From positions 62,001-126,000 of the forward strand of contig NZ_LOHP01000060.1 in the NCBI RefSeq assembly GCF_001482305.1: a DNA stretch of 64,000 nt, written 5' to 3'. Below, in pieces: positions 17,569 to 27,075 of the stretch. The notes below the pieces were generated by a model. That model worked only from the letters and a program-made list of their open reading frames with translations. It ran no database searches and had not been told where the DNA came from. The stretch comes from Leucobacter sp. G161. Lineage in GTDB: Bacteria; Actinomycetota; Actinomycetes; Actinomycetales; Microbacteriaceae. How positions within the stretch are numbered: the stretch's first letter is position 1; the number at the start of each line of letters is the position of its first letter. Position numbers and translations under genes: made by a program.

Positions 17569-18477
17569 CTACTTGCTTGCGGCGTAGTCGGTCTCAGCCT
17601 GCTTGAGGATGTCAGCGAGCTCCGGCTGGGTCAGCTTGACGTGCACCGCGCCTTCGCCGACGTAGTCGTCGAGAGCGGCAATGAAGGTTTCGTTGGTCTG
17701 GTAAATCTCGACGAGCTTGAGGTAGGTCTCGTTGTCCTTGTCCTCAGCACGTGCGGCAAAGATGTTCGTGTAGGGCTCGACCGCCGGGTCGTCGGCCTTG
17801 TCTGAGCCGAGCGAATCGGCGAACTCGAGGCCAGCAGGCTCGACATAATCGTTGTTCACGACACCCGCATCGACGTCGGGCAGCGAAGCGGGGATGATGT
17901 CTGCTGCAAGTTCAGTGACCTTCACGCGCGACTTGTCCGCGATGATGTCCTCGAGGCCGGAAGTTGAGCTTCCCCCGTCCTTGAGCTCAATGAGACCAAG
18001 CGACTGCAGCACGAGCAGCGCGCGTGCCCGGTTCGACTCGTCGTTCGGCACCGCTACAGTGCCACCCTCGGGGATGTCCTTGATGTCGTCGTACTTCGCC
18101 GAGAAGACGTTGAGGGGGTACACCACAGTCGAGCCAAGCGCGACGAGATCGTCCTGCGCGTCGACGTTGTGGTTTGCCAGGTACACGATGTGCTGGAACT
18201 GGTTGAGGTCGAGGTCGCCCTCGCTGAGTGCAGGGTTGGGTACGGGGTACTCTGCGAAGTCGACGATCTCAACTTCGATGCCCTCCTTGGCTGCCTCATC
18301 GACGAAGACCTCCCAGTAGGGCTGGCCGCCCGGCACGACGCCGATACGCACGGGGCCTTCGGACGTTCCTTCGTCACCCGCGGGTGCTGACTCAGGGGCG
18401 CAACCCACGAGTGCGGTAGCGGTGATCGCGAGTGCCGCGATGGAAGCGGCAAGGGCGCCGCGCTTCTTGAGAGACAT
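17569..18477 (-). CDS. metQ: Methionine-binding lipoprotein MetQ
   Basis: 302-residue NlpA/MetQ-family substrate-binding lipoprotein. A short basic N-region, a hydrophobic core and the lipobox LVGC (Cys26) direct lipid anchoring outside the membrane. The mature part has the family fold (RIGVVPGGQPYWEVF, DLNQFQH, AVPNDESNRARAL). First gene of metQNI; GGAAC precedes the ATG. I saw no SAM riboswitch in the 238-bp region upstream. Confidence 0.93.
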   Translation of the reverse strand: MSLKKRGALAASIAALAITATALVGCAPESAPAGDEGTSEGPVRIGVVPGGQPYWEVFVDEAAKEGIEVEIVDFAEYPVPNPALSEGDLDLNQFQHIVYLANHNVDAQDDLVALGSTVVYPLNVFSAKYDDIKDIPEGGTVAVPNDESNRARALLVLQSLGLIELKDGGSSTSGLEDIIADKSRVKVTELAADIIPASLPDVDAGVVNNDYVEPAGLEFADSLGSDKADDPAVEPYTNIFAARAEDKDNETYLKLVEIYQTNETFIAALDDYVGEGAVHVKLTQPELADILKQAETDYAASK

Positions 18478-18715
18478 GATGTTCCTTTTCGGTCTTCGAG
18501 CGAGATCTATTCGGAGGCGTGGCAGGAATCTTGCGCAGTGGCCAGAATCACTATGTGCCGCCCGTTACTAGACAATCCTGCGCCCAACCGGCCGAATCCC
18601 CCAATCCGGGCGTCACATTGCGTCATGCGCATGGGATACTGAAAGCGAATCATTTAGCGAGTCGGGGGCGGAAAACATCGGCGCCCGATGAAGTCGGAAG
18701 GAACCGTCGGTTCAC

Positions 18716-20155
18716 ATGAATCAGCCCACCACTGACCACCTTGAGGCCTGGAACACAAAGCAGGCGCTGGCGGAGCGAATGATTCCGCTCATCGGTCAGC
18801 TGTACCGCGACCACGACATTGTGATGTCGGTCCACGGCCGCAGCCTCATCGGACGCTCGGCAATCGACATCATTCGCGCACACGGGTATGCGCGCAAGAT
18901 CGATGACGCTGAGCTTTCAATCGCTGAGACCTCCGCAATCGTTGAAGCCCTCACTGCGATCCAGCCTGGCCCGGTCTCGCTCGACCTCGCACTGCTCGCG
19001 AACGGTTTCCGTGACTCGGGCGCCAGCGACCTCGAAGCATACCTGCGGGACGAGCTCGCACCCGCGCTCAACGCGAAGCCCGCCTCGGGTCGCGATGTCG
19101 TGCTCTACGGCTTCGGCCGCATCGGTCGTCTGCTCGCGCGCATCATGATCGAGCACGCTGGCAGCCACAACGGCCTGAACCTCCGCGCGATCGTCGTCCG
19201 TAAGAACGGCGAGCACGACCTTGTGAAGCGCGCAAACCTCCTGCGTCGCGATTCGGTGCACGGCCCCTTCAACGGCACGATCAAGGTCCTTGAGGACGAG
19301 AACGTGATCCTCGCTAACGGCGTGCGCATCCAGGTGATCTACCCGAGCGACCCCGCGGATGTCGACTACCAGGCATACGGCATCGAGGACGCGATCCTCG
19401 TCGACAATACGGGGCGCTGGCGCGACGCTGAGGGCCTCGGCAAGCACCTCGAGAACAGCGGAATTTCGCGCGTCGTGCTCACTGCCCCCGGCAAGGGCGA
19501 CCTGCTCAACGTCGTCTACGGCGTGAACAACGACAAGATCAGCGACGCTGACACGATCCTGTCGGCCGCCTCGTGCACGACGAACGCGATCACCCCCGTA
19601 CTCAAAGTCATGAACGACACCTTCGGGGTGAAGCAGGGCCACGTCGAGACGGTGCACTCGTACACGAACGACCAGAACCTCATCGATAACTTCCACTCGG
19701 GCGACCGTCGCGGCCGCTCGGCTGCGCTGAACATGGTGCTCACCGAGACTGGCGCCGCGAAGGCCGTCGCGAAGGCACTCCCCGAGTTCGAGGGCAAGCT
19801 CACGGGCAACGCGATCCGCGTTCCCACGCCGAACGTGTCGATGGCAGTGCTGAACCTCCAGCTCGAGCGCGAGACCTCGGCCGAGGAGATCAACGAGCTC
19901 CTCGAGCAGGTGTCACTCACCGGCCACCTGCGCACGCAGATCGATTTCGTGCAGTCCCCCGAGATCGTGTCGACCGACTTCGTCGGTTCGAACCGTGCGG
20001 GCATCGTAGACGGCCTCGCAACGATCGTCACGGGCTCCAGCGCAGTGCTGTACGTCTGGTACGACAACGAGTACGGTTACAGCTGCCAGGTGGTTCGCAT
20101 CATCGAGCAGCTCGCAGGCGGCCACCCGCTGCAGCTTCCGGCGCTTTCCAAGTAG
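18716..20155 (+). CDS. Long-form glyceraldehyde-3-phosphate dehydrogenase (GapX/GapB-like)
   Basis: 479-residue GAPDH. The catalytic fold starts only at about residue 127 (NAD(P)-binding YGFGRIGR, 131-138), with catalytic Cys287 in SAASCTTNA and His314 in VETVHSYTND. About 125 residues of helical N-terminal extension precede it, as in the long actinobacterial class (C. glutamicum GapX is about this size), which is thought to run in the gluconeogenic, NADP-using direction. That direction is inference. The start ATG has GGAAGGAAC upstream at a rather long spacing. It is divergent from metQ. Confidence 0.88.
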   Translation: MNQPTTDHLEAWNTKQALAERMIPLIGQLYRDHDIVMSVHGRSLIGRSAIDIIRAHGYARKIDDAELSIAETSAIVEALTAIQPGPVSLDLALLANGFRDSGASDLEAYLRDELAPALNAKPASGRDVVLYGFGRIGRLLARIMIEHAGSHNGLNLRAIVVRKNGEHDLVKRANLLRRDSVHGPFNGTIKVLEDENVILANGVRIQVIYPSDPADVDYQAYGIEDAILVDNTGRWRDAEGLGKHLENSGISRVVLTAPGKGDLLNVVYGVNNDKISDADTILSAASCTTNAITPVLKVMNDTFGVKQGHVETVHSYTNDQNLIDNFHSGDRRGRSAALNMVLTETGAAKAVAKALPEFEGKLTGNAIRVPTPNVSMAVLNLQLERETSAEEINELLEQVSLTGHLRTQIDFVQSPEIVSTDFVGSNRAGIVDGLATIVTGSSAVLYVWYDNEYGYSCQVVRIIEQLAGGHPLQLPALSK

Positions 20156-20197
20156 CGACCGGCAGAATGAACACACCCGAACAGGAAGGAACTCGCT

Positions 20198-21049
20198 ATG
20201 TCCGAGAAGTACCTCATCGGAGTTGACGGATCCGATCACAGTCGCGCAGCACTGAAGTGGGGCCTGGCCCGCGCTGCGGACCGTGGAGCCACCGTCGAAC
20301 TCATTCACGTCGCAGACGATTCCTTCCTGTCCGAGAGTGTGGCTTTCCTCTCCGAGGCACAGGCCGCTTCGGAGCAAATGCTCGCCCACGAGATCGAGCG
20401 CTCGCGCACCGAGCTCGGCTTCACCGGTGAGATCACCGGCACCGCCGTTGTCGGCCACCCGATTGCTGAGGTCGAGGCCGCATCTAAGCATGCGGACCTC
20501 CTCGTGCTCGGCGCACACTCCGGCGGCAAGTTCACCGGCTCAGTGTTCGGGACGCGCGCGGTGAAGGTTGCCGCGGTCGCGCACTGCCCGGTCGCCGTAA
20601 TTCCCGCGGAGCAGGATGAGAGCGGTTCGGGCGTTGTTGTCGGCGTCGACGGCTCAGAAGCGTCGAAGCGCGCTATTGCGTTTGCCGCAGAGGAGGCGTC
20701 ATTCCGCGGCGTGCCGCTTGTCGCGGTCTACGCGTGGATGCCACCGCTTACGCCCGGCCTCGAGTACCTCTGGAGCGAGGAGCTTGTGACCTCACAGCAG
20801 GCAGCTGCCGAAGAGTCAATCGCGATCGGCACCGCCGGTCTGGCCGAGCGCTACCCCGATCTCGAGGTTCGCCGGGAGATCGTGCAGGCTCCCCCCGTCA
20901 CCGCCCTCCTGCAGGTAGCGGAGAGCGCCGAGATGGTTGTCGTTGGCAGCCGCGGTCGCGGTGGCATCTCGCGTCTGCTGCTCGGCTCGGTCAGCCACGG
21001 TGTGCTCAATTCGCTGCCGTGCACGACCGTGGTCACCCGCGCAGAATAG
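20198..21049 (+). CDS. Universal stress protein, tandem UspA domains
   Basis: 283-residue cytosolic protein with two UspA folds (about 1-140 and 148-283). Each begins with the characteristic GVDGS turn. The second ends with the ATP-binding pattern GSRGRGGISRLLLGSVSH; in the first the matching segment is LGAHSGGKFTGSVFGTRAVK. An ideal GGAAGGAACTCGCT-ATG start follows the GAPDH gene by 42 bases, so co-expression is likely. Specific stress role unknown. Confidence 0.9.
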   Translation: MSEKYLIGVDGSDHSRAALKWGLARAADRGATVELIHVADDSFLSESVAFLSEAQAASEQMLAHEIERSRTELGFTGEITGTAVVGHPIAEVEAASKHADLLVLGAHSGGKFTGSVFGTRAVKVAAVAHCPVAVIPAEQDESGSGVVVGVDGSEASKRAIAFAAEEASFRGVPLVAVYAWMPPLTPGLEYLWSEELVTSQQAAAEESIAIGTAGLAERYPDLEVRREIVQAPPVTALLQVAESAEMVVVGSRGRGGISRLLLGSVSHGVLNSLPCTTVVTRAE

Positions 21050-21058
21050 GTACGTCTC

Positions 21059-21712
21059 GTGAGTGACGATTTCCGCGTCCACCGCGTGGTGACCTCCGGG
21101 GTACTCGGGGCCGGGCGCCCCGGGTACCCGCCAGGGGGCATCCCGTTGGAAAACAACGTCTTCGTCGTCGGTGACGAGAAGACTGCCCTGATTATCGACG
21201 CTGCACACGATGCCGACGCTGTCGCCGACGCTGTTGGCGAGCGCGACCCGCTCGGGATCCTGCTCACGCACGGTCACGAGGATCACGTGAATGCCGCGAT
21301 CGCACTGGCCGACAAGCTCGACACACACCTGTACCTCCACCCAGCGGACCTGTTTCTGTGGGAGGAGACGCACGGTGTCGAGCGGCTACCCGATTTCGAG
21401 CTTGTCGACGGCGCCGCGTTCTCGGTTGCCGGCGTTGAGCTCGTAACGATCCACACTCCGGGGCACACCCCGGGATCGGTGTCGTTCTTTGCGGGGTCGA
21501 TCGGAACGCTCTTCTCCGGGGACACGCTCTTCGAAGGGGGTCCTGGCGCGACACGTTGGGAGTACTCGGATTTCACCCAAATCATCGAGTCGATCAACTC
21601 CCGGCTGCTGACGCTGCCTGCAGTTACGACGGTGCTCCCTGGCCACGGTTCAGCAACGACGATTGGCGCCGAGGCGCCGCAGTACAAGGCCTGGATCGAG
21701 CGCGGCTGGTAG
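21059..21712 (+). CDS. MBL-fold hydrolase, paralogue of the mscR-linked enzyme
   Basis: 217-residue MBL-fold protein starting at GTG 21059, nine bases after the usp stop. The metal motif THGHEDH, HTPGHTPGS, FSGDTLFEGGPGAT and C-terminal [13 protein letters not shown] match the protein at 6088-6714 almost motif for motif, so the two are paralogues. Likely a glyoxalase II-like or mycothiol-thioester hydrolase. No dehydrogenase is adjacent here, so its substrate may differ. Confidence 0.85.
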   Translation: MSDDFRVHRVVTSGVLGAGRPGYPPGGIPLENNVFVVGDEKTALIIDAAHDADAVADAVGERDPLGILLTHGHEDHVNAAIALADKLDTHLYLHPADLFLWEETHGVERLPDFELVDGAAFSVAGVELVTIHTPGHTPGSVSFFAGSIGTLFSGDTLFEGGPGATRWEYSDFTQIIESINSRLLTLPAVTTVLPGHGSATTIGAEAPQYKAWIERGW

Positions 21713-21728
21713 CTCGCAACTCGCCAAT

Positions 21729-21769
21729 GAGGGAGAGGCCCCGCTGCGGTGCAGCGGGGCCTCTCCCTC
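21729..21769. terminator. Strong bidirectional terminator
   Basis: A perfect 19-bp stem (21729-21747 with 21751-21769) with a GGT loop lies between convergent genes. ATTCT follows on the plus strand and ATTGG on the minus strand. Confidence 0.85.
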
Positions 21770-21797
21770 ATTCTGCCGGCGCTCCGGCACCGTGTGA

Positions 21798-22301
21798 CTA
21801 GATCGTGTCGCCGAGCTGCCTAAACGTGCGGTCAATGTAGCTCATAGGGTCGGCCACGTCACCGAAGTGTGCGTCGAGCACGCCCGCGACCACGATCACC
21901 GACGAGCCGACCTCAAGCTGATGGAGTGAGCGGCAGCGCAGCGCGACCCGGACGCCTCGCAGCAACGGCTCCCCCGTCGGGAGCATCTCCCACCCCTGAT
22001 CCTGGGTGAAACGTTCGGTCCCCGACACAGCGAAGGTCTGCGCGATCTCAGCATGGCGTGCATCGAGCAGGTGGACGATAAACGAGTCTGCGTGGAGTAC
22101 CCCGCCGGCGCTCCCAGTCGCACGCGTCACTGAGAACGAGAGCGCTGGTGGATCCACGGCGACCGAGGCAACGCTCGAGACTGTCAGCCCAACCGGCCCC
22201 TCAGGGGTCTGCGCCGTGATGAGACCGACACCCGCCGGGTGATCACGAAACGCCCGCTTCAGCGCATCGCCTGCTTCAAACTCGTTCATCGAGGACTCCA
22301 T
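21798..22301 (-). CDS. Flavin reductase-like protein
   Basis: 167-residue flavin reductase-like (HpaC/DIM6-NTAB split-barrel) protein that would bind FMN or FAD and supply reduced flavin to a partner oxygenase. The core HPAGVGLITAQTPEGPVGLT, SSVASVAVDPPALSFSV and VHLLDARHAEIAQTFA is typical. The start at 22301 is preferred to the ATG at 22325 because GGAGAG lies four bases before it. No oxygenase partner is nearby. Confidence 0.85.
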   Translation of the reverse strand: MESSMNEFEAGDALKRAFRDHPAGVGLITAQTPEGPVGLTVSSVASVAVDPPALSFSVTRATGSAGGVLHADSFIVHLLDARHAEIAQTFAVSGTERFTQDQGWEMLPTGEPLLRGVRVALRCRSLHQLEVGSSVIVVAGVLDAHFGDVADPMSYIDRTFRQLGDTI

Positions 22302-22350
22302 GCTTCTCTCCAGCACCGCCGGCATCGCGGCGGCGCGACAGTCGTGCCAC

Positions 22351-23580
22351 CTACCCCAACCGGGGCGTGCGCTCGGCTATTCCCGGAGCGGCGTACGCGC
22401 CCATGGTGCGCACGAACACCATGAGCCAGGCGAACAGCAAGCTCGCCGCCATGAACTCCGTGCCGGTGAGGTTGTAGTAGCCAAAGGGAATCCAGAGCAG
22501 CACAGCAACGACGATACCGACCACCACAATGAGCGAGAACACGGCGAGGTCTCGCGGCACACCAACGATGCGTCGGAGCGCCATGAACACGAAGACCCCG
22601 AAGAGCACGAGCATGCCTGATGCGGACCCAACGTGCACAGCAATGTTCTCAGCGTCGGGCACGAACCCGGCGATCGCCATGCAGATTCCGATGCCGGCGA
22701 AGAGCCAGCTCAGGGTACGGACGAGGGCGGGATCTGCTGCGCCTCGTGCCCGAAGGCCGCTCTCGATGTCGCGTCCAATGTAGTTGGCAAGCACCGTCAG
22801 CACGAAGCCTGTGAGAATGAGCGACACGTTAAAGCGGTAGCCCGCCGCACCGCCCTCGTTGCCGAGCTGCGAGAAGTGGAGTTGCCACCACGACGTATCG
22901 GGTGAGGTCACCATGCTGGCCATGGTGCCAATAAAGAGCTGCATCGTCGCGAGTAGAGCGACCGATTCGGAGCGAACACGCGAACCGGCGAGGGCGCCAG
23001 CATAGGTCATTGCCGCTGCCGCAGCCCCAGCGAGCACCCCACCACCCAAGGGATCGACGGTCAGGCCCTGGAACCCCAGACCGAACAGGCTCGCGATCGC
23101 CATGATCGCGAGATAGGACAGCATGCTTGCCCCGAGCGTGAGCGCAAGGACATCGAACACTCGCTTTGCTCTCGGCAGCTCGCGTCGCCAGCTATCGCGC
23201 CCCCTGCGGGATTCCAGCAGAAACGCTGCCGCAAAGGCGAGCCCAGCCCCGCCGCCCGCGCACCACGCGCCGATGTTGCCCAGCGAACCGCTGCCGGCAA
23301 GCGGGAGTCTCGTGCCCGTCATGAGGATCGCTGTCAGCGCGGCCGCAATGAAGAACGCGGCGATGGCCCACTGCGTTGCTCGGGCCTCAATCGCCGAAGG
23401 CCTACTCCCCCGAGCCACGCCCGGGGTACCGCCATCGCAAGAGTCGGGCAGCGGGCGTGTTGGCTGGGCCGAGGTAGTCACAGAATCCGCGTGCGGGTCA
23501 ACTTCCCCTTGAAATGACAGGCGTGTCGGATCTTCTGGCGCTGACGCAGGCACGGACTCTCCATTCGTTTCGAGCAACAC
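22351..23580 (-). CDS. Multi-pass membrane protein, DUF998-like
   Basis: 409-residue protein with a disordered N-terminus (about 1-65) and roughly nine to ten transmembrane helices from about residue 70. The second half (MVTSPDTSWWQLHFSQLGN, then repeated helices) resembles DUF998 membrane proteins. The frame opens with GTG at 23580 without a clear ribosome-binding site, so the start is uncertain. Function unknown. Confidence 0.75.
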   Translation of the reverse strand: MLLETNGESVPASAPEDPTRLSFQGEVDPHADSVTTSAQPTRPLPDSCDGGTPGVARGSRPSAIEARATQWAIAAFFIAAALTAILMTGTRLPLAGSGSLGNIGAWCAGGGAGLAFAAAFLLESRRGRDSWRRELPRAKRVFDVLALTLGASMLSYLAIMAIASLFGLGFQGLTVDPLGGGVLAGAAAAAMTYAGALAGSRVRSESVALLATMQLFIGTMASMVTSPDTSWWQLHFSQLGNEGGAAGYRFNVSLILTGFVLTVLANYIGRDIESGLRARGAADPALVRTLSWLFAGIGICMAIAGFVPDAENIAVHVGSASGMLVLFGVFVFMALRRIVGVPRDLAVFSLIVVVGIVVAVLLWIPFGYYNLTGTEFMAASLLFAWLMVFVRTMGAYAAPGIAERTPRLG

Positions 23581-23648
23581 GCGCCCAGCAGGATTCGTGT
23601 GCGACGCAATTCCACACTAGACTGATCGAGTTCGCTTTCGCGAGCGGA

Positions 23649-23724
23649 GGGCCTGTAGCTCAGCTGGTAGAGCGCCACGTTTACACCGTGGATGTCGTCG
23701 GTTCGATCCCGGCCGGGCCCACCA
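23649..23724 (+). tRNA. tRNA-Val (anticodon UAC)
   Basis: 76-nt cloverleaf: acceptor GGGCCTG pairs with CGGGCCC, D-arm GCTCAGCTGGTAGAGC, anticodon stem CCACG/CGTGG with loop TTTACAC (anticodon TAC, reads GUA), T-arm GTCGG-TTCGATC-CCGGC, and an encoded CCA end. Confidence 0.95.
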
Positions 23725-23732
23725 TTTCCTAC

Positions 23733-23770
23733 ACAACGGGAGCCTCGGATAATTCCGAGGCTCCCGTTGT
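23733..23770 (+). terminator. Terminator after tRNA-Val
   Basis: A 17-bp perfect stem (23733-23749 with 23754-23770) and TAAT loop begin nine bases after the tRNA CCA. TCGTT follows. Confidence 0.8.
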
Positions 23771-24063
23771 TCGTTGCACCAGCGAGCTCTCCGGGGAAGA
23801 GATGCCCGCGGAGAGATACCCGCGGGCTGCCCCGCCCAGGCCCGTTCTTCCCCACCGAGGCCCCGTTCTTCCCCAAAGATATTGGATCGCCTCAAGATAT
23901 CCTCGCCCGGCCGTTTCCGGGCCTACGTTCGCACAATCACAGATCTTCGGGCCTTCCATTCATTCGAGGTGTGCTCGTAGACTCAGAGAACGTCTCGGCG
24001 TAGGCTGCAGGGCACACTGATCGCTGCGGCTGCTTCGACACCGAGGGGGATGGAGCACACATC
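23771..24063. other. Non-coding gap with a short direct repeat
   Basis: No gene recognised. CCCGTTCTTCCCCA occurs twice (23841-23854 and 23862-23875). The remainder is probably the promoter and leader of the small membrane protein that follows. Confidence 0.4.
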
Positions 24064-24303
24064 ATGACTGATCCGAACCGTGTGATCGGCGGGCGCGAGC
24101 GCGGACCGGCGATGGGCACCGTGATCTTCTCAGCACTCATGGTTGCGTGCGGACTCGTGCTCCTCATCACCCGCGTTGTCATGTCCGACATCAGCGTGCT
24201 GGGCCTCTCCCAAGGCGCGCTCTTCGTGATTGTCGGGTGCATGATGGGCTGGCCCGCCGTGCAGCGTGTCCGCCGCAACAAGCGTCGCGAAGCGGAAAGT
24301 TAG
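24064..24303 (+). CDS. Small two-helix membrane protein
   Basis: 79-residue protein with two hydrophobic segments (about 17-38 and 47-63) and a basic C-terminus (RVRRNKRRE). GGAG lies eight bases before the ATG. No family recognised. It stands alone before the BCCT gene in the same direction. Confidence 0.65.
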   Translation: MTDPNRVIGGRERGPAMGTVIFSALMVACGLVLLITRVVMSDISVLGLSQGALFVIVGCMMGWPAVQRVRRNKRREAES

Positions 24304-24483
24304 CCCCGGCCAGGGGGCATGGCGTTCACCCGCGCAGGCCGGCTCGCCTAGCGTCAACAGCATCGCTGTGCAAAGATAGTCCCTTGCATCGCTCAACCGA
24401 GCGGCTTGGACTCTCATATCAGTTGCACAGCATGGGAGAAGCTCCCTTGCGACGCGACGCGACACCCCGACGGAGATGATCTC

Positions 24484-26400
24484 GTGAGCTCACCCGAGCA
24501 CACCACCCCCGATTCCGAAGGCGTCAGTCACGCCAGCGAACCCGAGGCCGCACTCTCTGCCGAGCCCATGCCTGACACGGGCGCGCTACTGCTCGAACCC
24601 GGGGACCAGGATCTTCCCGACACGGTTCACCTCCACGAGGCCGTGCAGATCTCGGATGACGACAGTGACGAGCGGATTACCGCAAAGCTGCGCACACACG
24701 GCGTGCGCATCGGCCGAGGCATGATCTCGCCTCGCGTGTTCTGGCCTGCCCTGATCATCATCCTCGCGCTCGTCGGGTACGCGGTCGCGCTGCCAGACGC
24801 CGCAGAACAGACCTTCAGCAGCGTGCAGGGCTGGATTGTGGAGCACCTCGGCTGGTACTACATGCTCGTCGTCGCAGTCTTCATCGCCGTGGCTGCGTTC
24901 ATCGGGTTCTCCCGACTTGGACGTATCCGGCTTGGGCAAGACGACGACACCCCTGAGTTCGGGCTCATGTCGTGGTTCTCGATGCTCTTCGCTGCCGGCA
25001 TGGGCATTGGCCTCGTGTTCTACGGTGTCGGAGAGCCTCTCACCTACGCCACGGTCGACCCGAAGCCGGGTTGGGAGGGCGGCCAGAGCGAAATTGCGGG
25101 CCTCGCCCTGGCACAGACCTTTGTACACTGGGGCATTCACCCCTGGGCTATCTACGCGATTATCGGGCTGGCGATCGCATACGCGATCCACCGGCGCGGC
25201 CGACCGGTCTCGATCCGCTGGGCGCTCGAGCCACTGTTCGGCGAGCGCGTCAAGGGCTGGACGGGTGACCTCATCGACGTGCTCGCGATCCTCGGCACCG
25301 TTTTTGGCGTTGCGACCTCGCTCGGCCTCGGGGTCCAGCAGATCTCGGCTGGCATGGTCGAGATCGGCATCGTCGACCGCGCGGACAACACGCTGCTCGT
25401 CATCCTCATCATCGCTGTCACCCTCATCGCCATGCTCTCAGTCGTTAGCGGCATCGGCGCTGGCATGAAGTGGCTCTCGAACATCAACTTGAGCCTTGCC
25501 GGCGCGCTGCTCATCAGCATGCTGCTACTCGGACCGACGCTCTTCCTCTTGCAGAACCTCACTGAGTCCTTCGGCTTCTACCTCGCCAACTTCATGCAGA
25601 TGACGTTCGACGTCGGCGCGTTCCAGCGCGGCGAGGCGAACAGCTGGTTCGCGAACTGGACGATTTTCTACTGGGGCTGGTGGATCTCGTGGTCGCCGTT
25701 CGTCGGAATCTTCATTGCACGTATTTCGCGCGGCCGCACGATCCGTGAGTTCATTGCCGGCGTCATGCTCGTGCCGACCCTGGTCGGCATCATCTGGTTC
25801 TCGGTGCTCGGCGGCAGCGGGCTATTCAGGCAACTCTTCGGCGCGGGTGACCTCGTCGAAGACGGCACCGTGAACATCGACAGCGTGCTCTTCAAGATCC
25901 TTGGCGATCTCCCGTTCGGCACCATCTTCTCGATCGTCGGCATCATCCTCGTCGCGATCTTCTTCATCACGTCTTCCGACTCCGGATCGCTCGTGGTCGA
26001 CATGCTCGCTTCGGGTGGCCACCCGAACCCGCCCGCCTGGTCGCGCATCCTATGGGCCGTCATCGAGGGACTCGTCGCCATCGCGCTGCTGCTCGCCGGC
26101 GGGCTGAAATCCCTGCAGGCGGCTGCACTGGCGACAGCCCTTCCGTTCAGCGTCATTCTGTTGCTGATGGCCTTCGCGACGCTCAAGGCGCTGCGGATCG
26201 ACGACAAGGTACTCGAGCGTGCAGAACGGACCCAACGGCTCGAGCGCCTCACGGAGCACATGACGAGCCAGTGGGCAGGCTCGCTCGCCGACAATGCGGA
26301 GATGGAAAGCTATGTGAACGACCGCATCGACTACCGAATCTCGCGCACCCGCGGCGTCTTCCCGGTGCGGCCAACCAGTCGCCCACAGCACAAGAAGTAG
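24484..26400 (+). CDS. BCCT-family betaine/choline/carnitine transporter
   Basis: 638-residue osmolyte transporter. Start GTG 24484 with GGAG eight bases upstream; the longer frame back to 24406 has no site. An acidic cytoplasmic N-terminus (about 1-75) precedes 12 helices. Family hallmarks: the glycine-rich segment MLFAAGMGIGLVFYGVGEP in TM3, the GWWISWSPFVGIFIARISRG segment in TM8, and the Trp/Tyr substrate box. A charged C-terminal tail, which acts as an osmosensor in BetP, ends in basic residues. Exact substrate unknown; glycine betaine is the default guess. Confidence 0.92.
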   Translation: MSSPEHTTPDSEGVSHASEPEAALSAEPMPDTGALLLEPGDQDLPDTVHLHEAVQISDDDSDERITAKLRTHGVRIGRGMISPRVFWPALIIILALVGYAVALPDAAEQTFSSVQGWIVEHLGWYYMLVVAVFIAVAAFIGFSRLGRIRLGQDDDTPEFGLMSWFSMLFAAGMGIGLVFYGVGEPLTYATVDPKPGWEGGQSEIAGLALAQTFVHWGIHPWAIYAIIGLAIAYAIHRRGRPVSIRWALEPLFGERVKGWTGDLIDVLAILGTVFGVATSLGLGVQQISAGMVEIGIVDRADNTLLVILIIAVTLIAMLSVVSGIGAGMKWLSNINLSLAGALLISMLLLGPTLFLLQNLTESFGFYLANFMQMTFDVGAFQRGEANSWFANWTIFYWGWWISWSPFVGIFIARISRGRTIREFIAGVMLVPTLVGIIWFSVLGGSGLFRQLFGAGDLVEDGTVNIDSVLFKILGDLPFGTIFSIVGIILVAIFFITSSDSGSLVVDMLASGGHPNPPAWSRILWAVIEGLVAIALLLAGGLKSLQAAALATALPFSVILLLMAFATLKALRIDDKVLERAERTQRLERLTEHMTSQWAGSLADNAEMESYVNDRIDYRISRTRGVFPVRPTSRPQHKK

Positions 26401-26418
26401 CCTGACCCGCAGACACAA

Positions 26419-26459
26419 CCGCGGCCCGGCCAGAGCGTGAAGCTCTGGCCGGGCCGCGG
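26419..26459. terminator. Bidirectional terminator between BCCT gene and peroxiredoxin
   Basis: An 18-bp G+C-rich stem (26419-26436 with 26442-26459) with a five-base loop lies between convergent genes. Confidence 0.8.
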
Positions 26460-26475
26460 TTCGTCCGAGGGACCC

Positions 26476-26937
26476 TTAGCCGATCGCAGCAATCGCGTCG
26501 CGGTACGCGCCAAAGTCGCGAGCCTGGCCCGGGGCGGTCTCGAACGAGGCGAGCACCTTGCGGCCCTCCCCGATGACGAGCGTTGCGCGGGTGGCGATGC
26601 CAGCTTCTTCGACGAAGACGCCGTAGTCCTTCGCGACTGCGCCGTGCGGCCAGAAGTCGGAGAGGATCGAAAACTCGTAGCCTTCGGTCTCGGCCCAGGC
26701 CTTGAGCGCCCACACCGAGTCCACAGAGATCCCGAGCAGGCGCACTTTGCTGTCTTCGAAGATCTGCAGGTTGTCGCGCAGCTCGCACAGCTCACCCGTG
26801 CAGATGCCCGAGAACGCGAGCGGGAAGAACACGAGTGCCACGGGGCCCTCTGCGACGAGTTCGCTCAGCGTGAGCTCCTCGCCGTGCTGATCGGAAAGCG
26901 TGAAATCTGGCGCGACTGCGCCCACCTCTAGAACCAT
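26476..26937 (-). CDS. AhpE-type one-cysteine peroxiredoxin
   Basis: 153-residue cytosolic thiol peroxidase. Start 26937 is preferred over 26943 and 26985 because AAAGG then sits eight bases upstream and the length equals mycobacterial AhpE. The peroxidatic site PLAFSGIC (Pro39, Ser43, Cys46) fits PxxxS/TxxC; a second Cys follows at 51. Thioredoxin fold with FWPHGAVAKDYGV and the conserved catalytic Arg in GIATRATLVI. Probably reduced through mycothiol/mycoredoxin. Divergent from aceE. Confidence 0.9.
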   Translation of the reverse strand: MVLEVGAVAPDFTLSDQHGEELTLSELVAEGPVALVFFPLAFSGICTGELCELRDNLQIFEDSKVRLLGISVDSVWALKAWAETEGYEFSILSDFWPHGAVAKDYGVFVEEAGIATRATLVIGEGRKVLASFETAPGQARDFGAYRDAIAAIG

Positions 26938-27075
26938 GTTCATCAACCTTTCGGGCGTTTTCAACGCCGCTGTGCGAATTCCCAACTTCCCCAGACTAGC
27001 CGCGAAAGGGCCTGAAGATTGTTTGGGAATGACACAGACACCCCTCTGATTCCCCGTTCGGTGGTGGATGTTCGC

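Noticed and set aside
18478-18715. SAM riboswitch or other metabolite switch before metQ
   Set aside because: No conserved SAM-I, SAM-II or SAM-IV core or terminator pairing could be found by eye.
23841-23875. Possible CRISPR or tandem-repeat array
   Set aside because: Only two 14-base copies; no further repeats, no spacer regularity and no cas gene.
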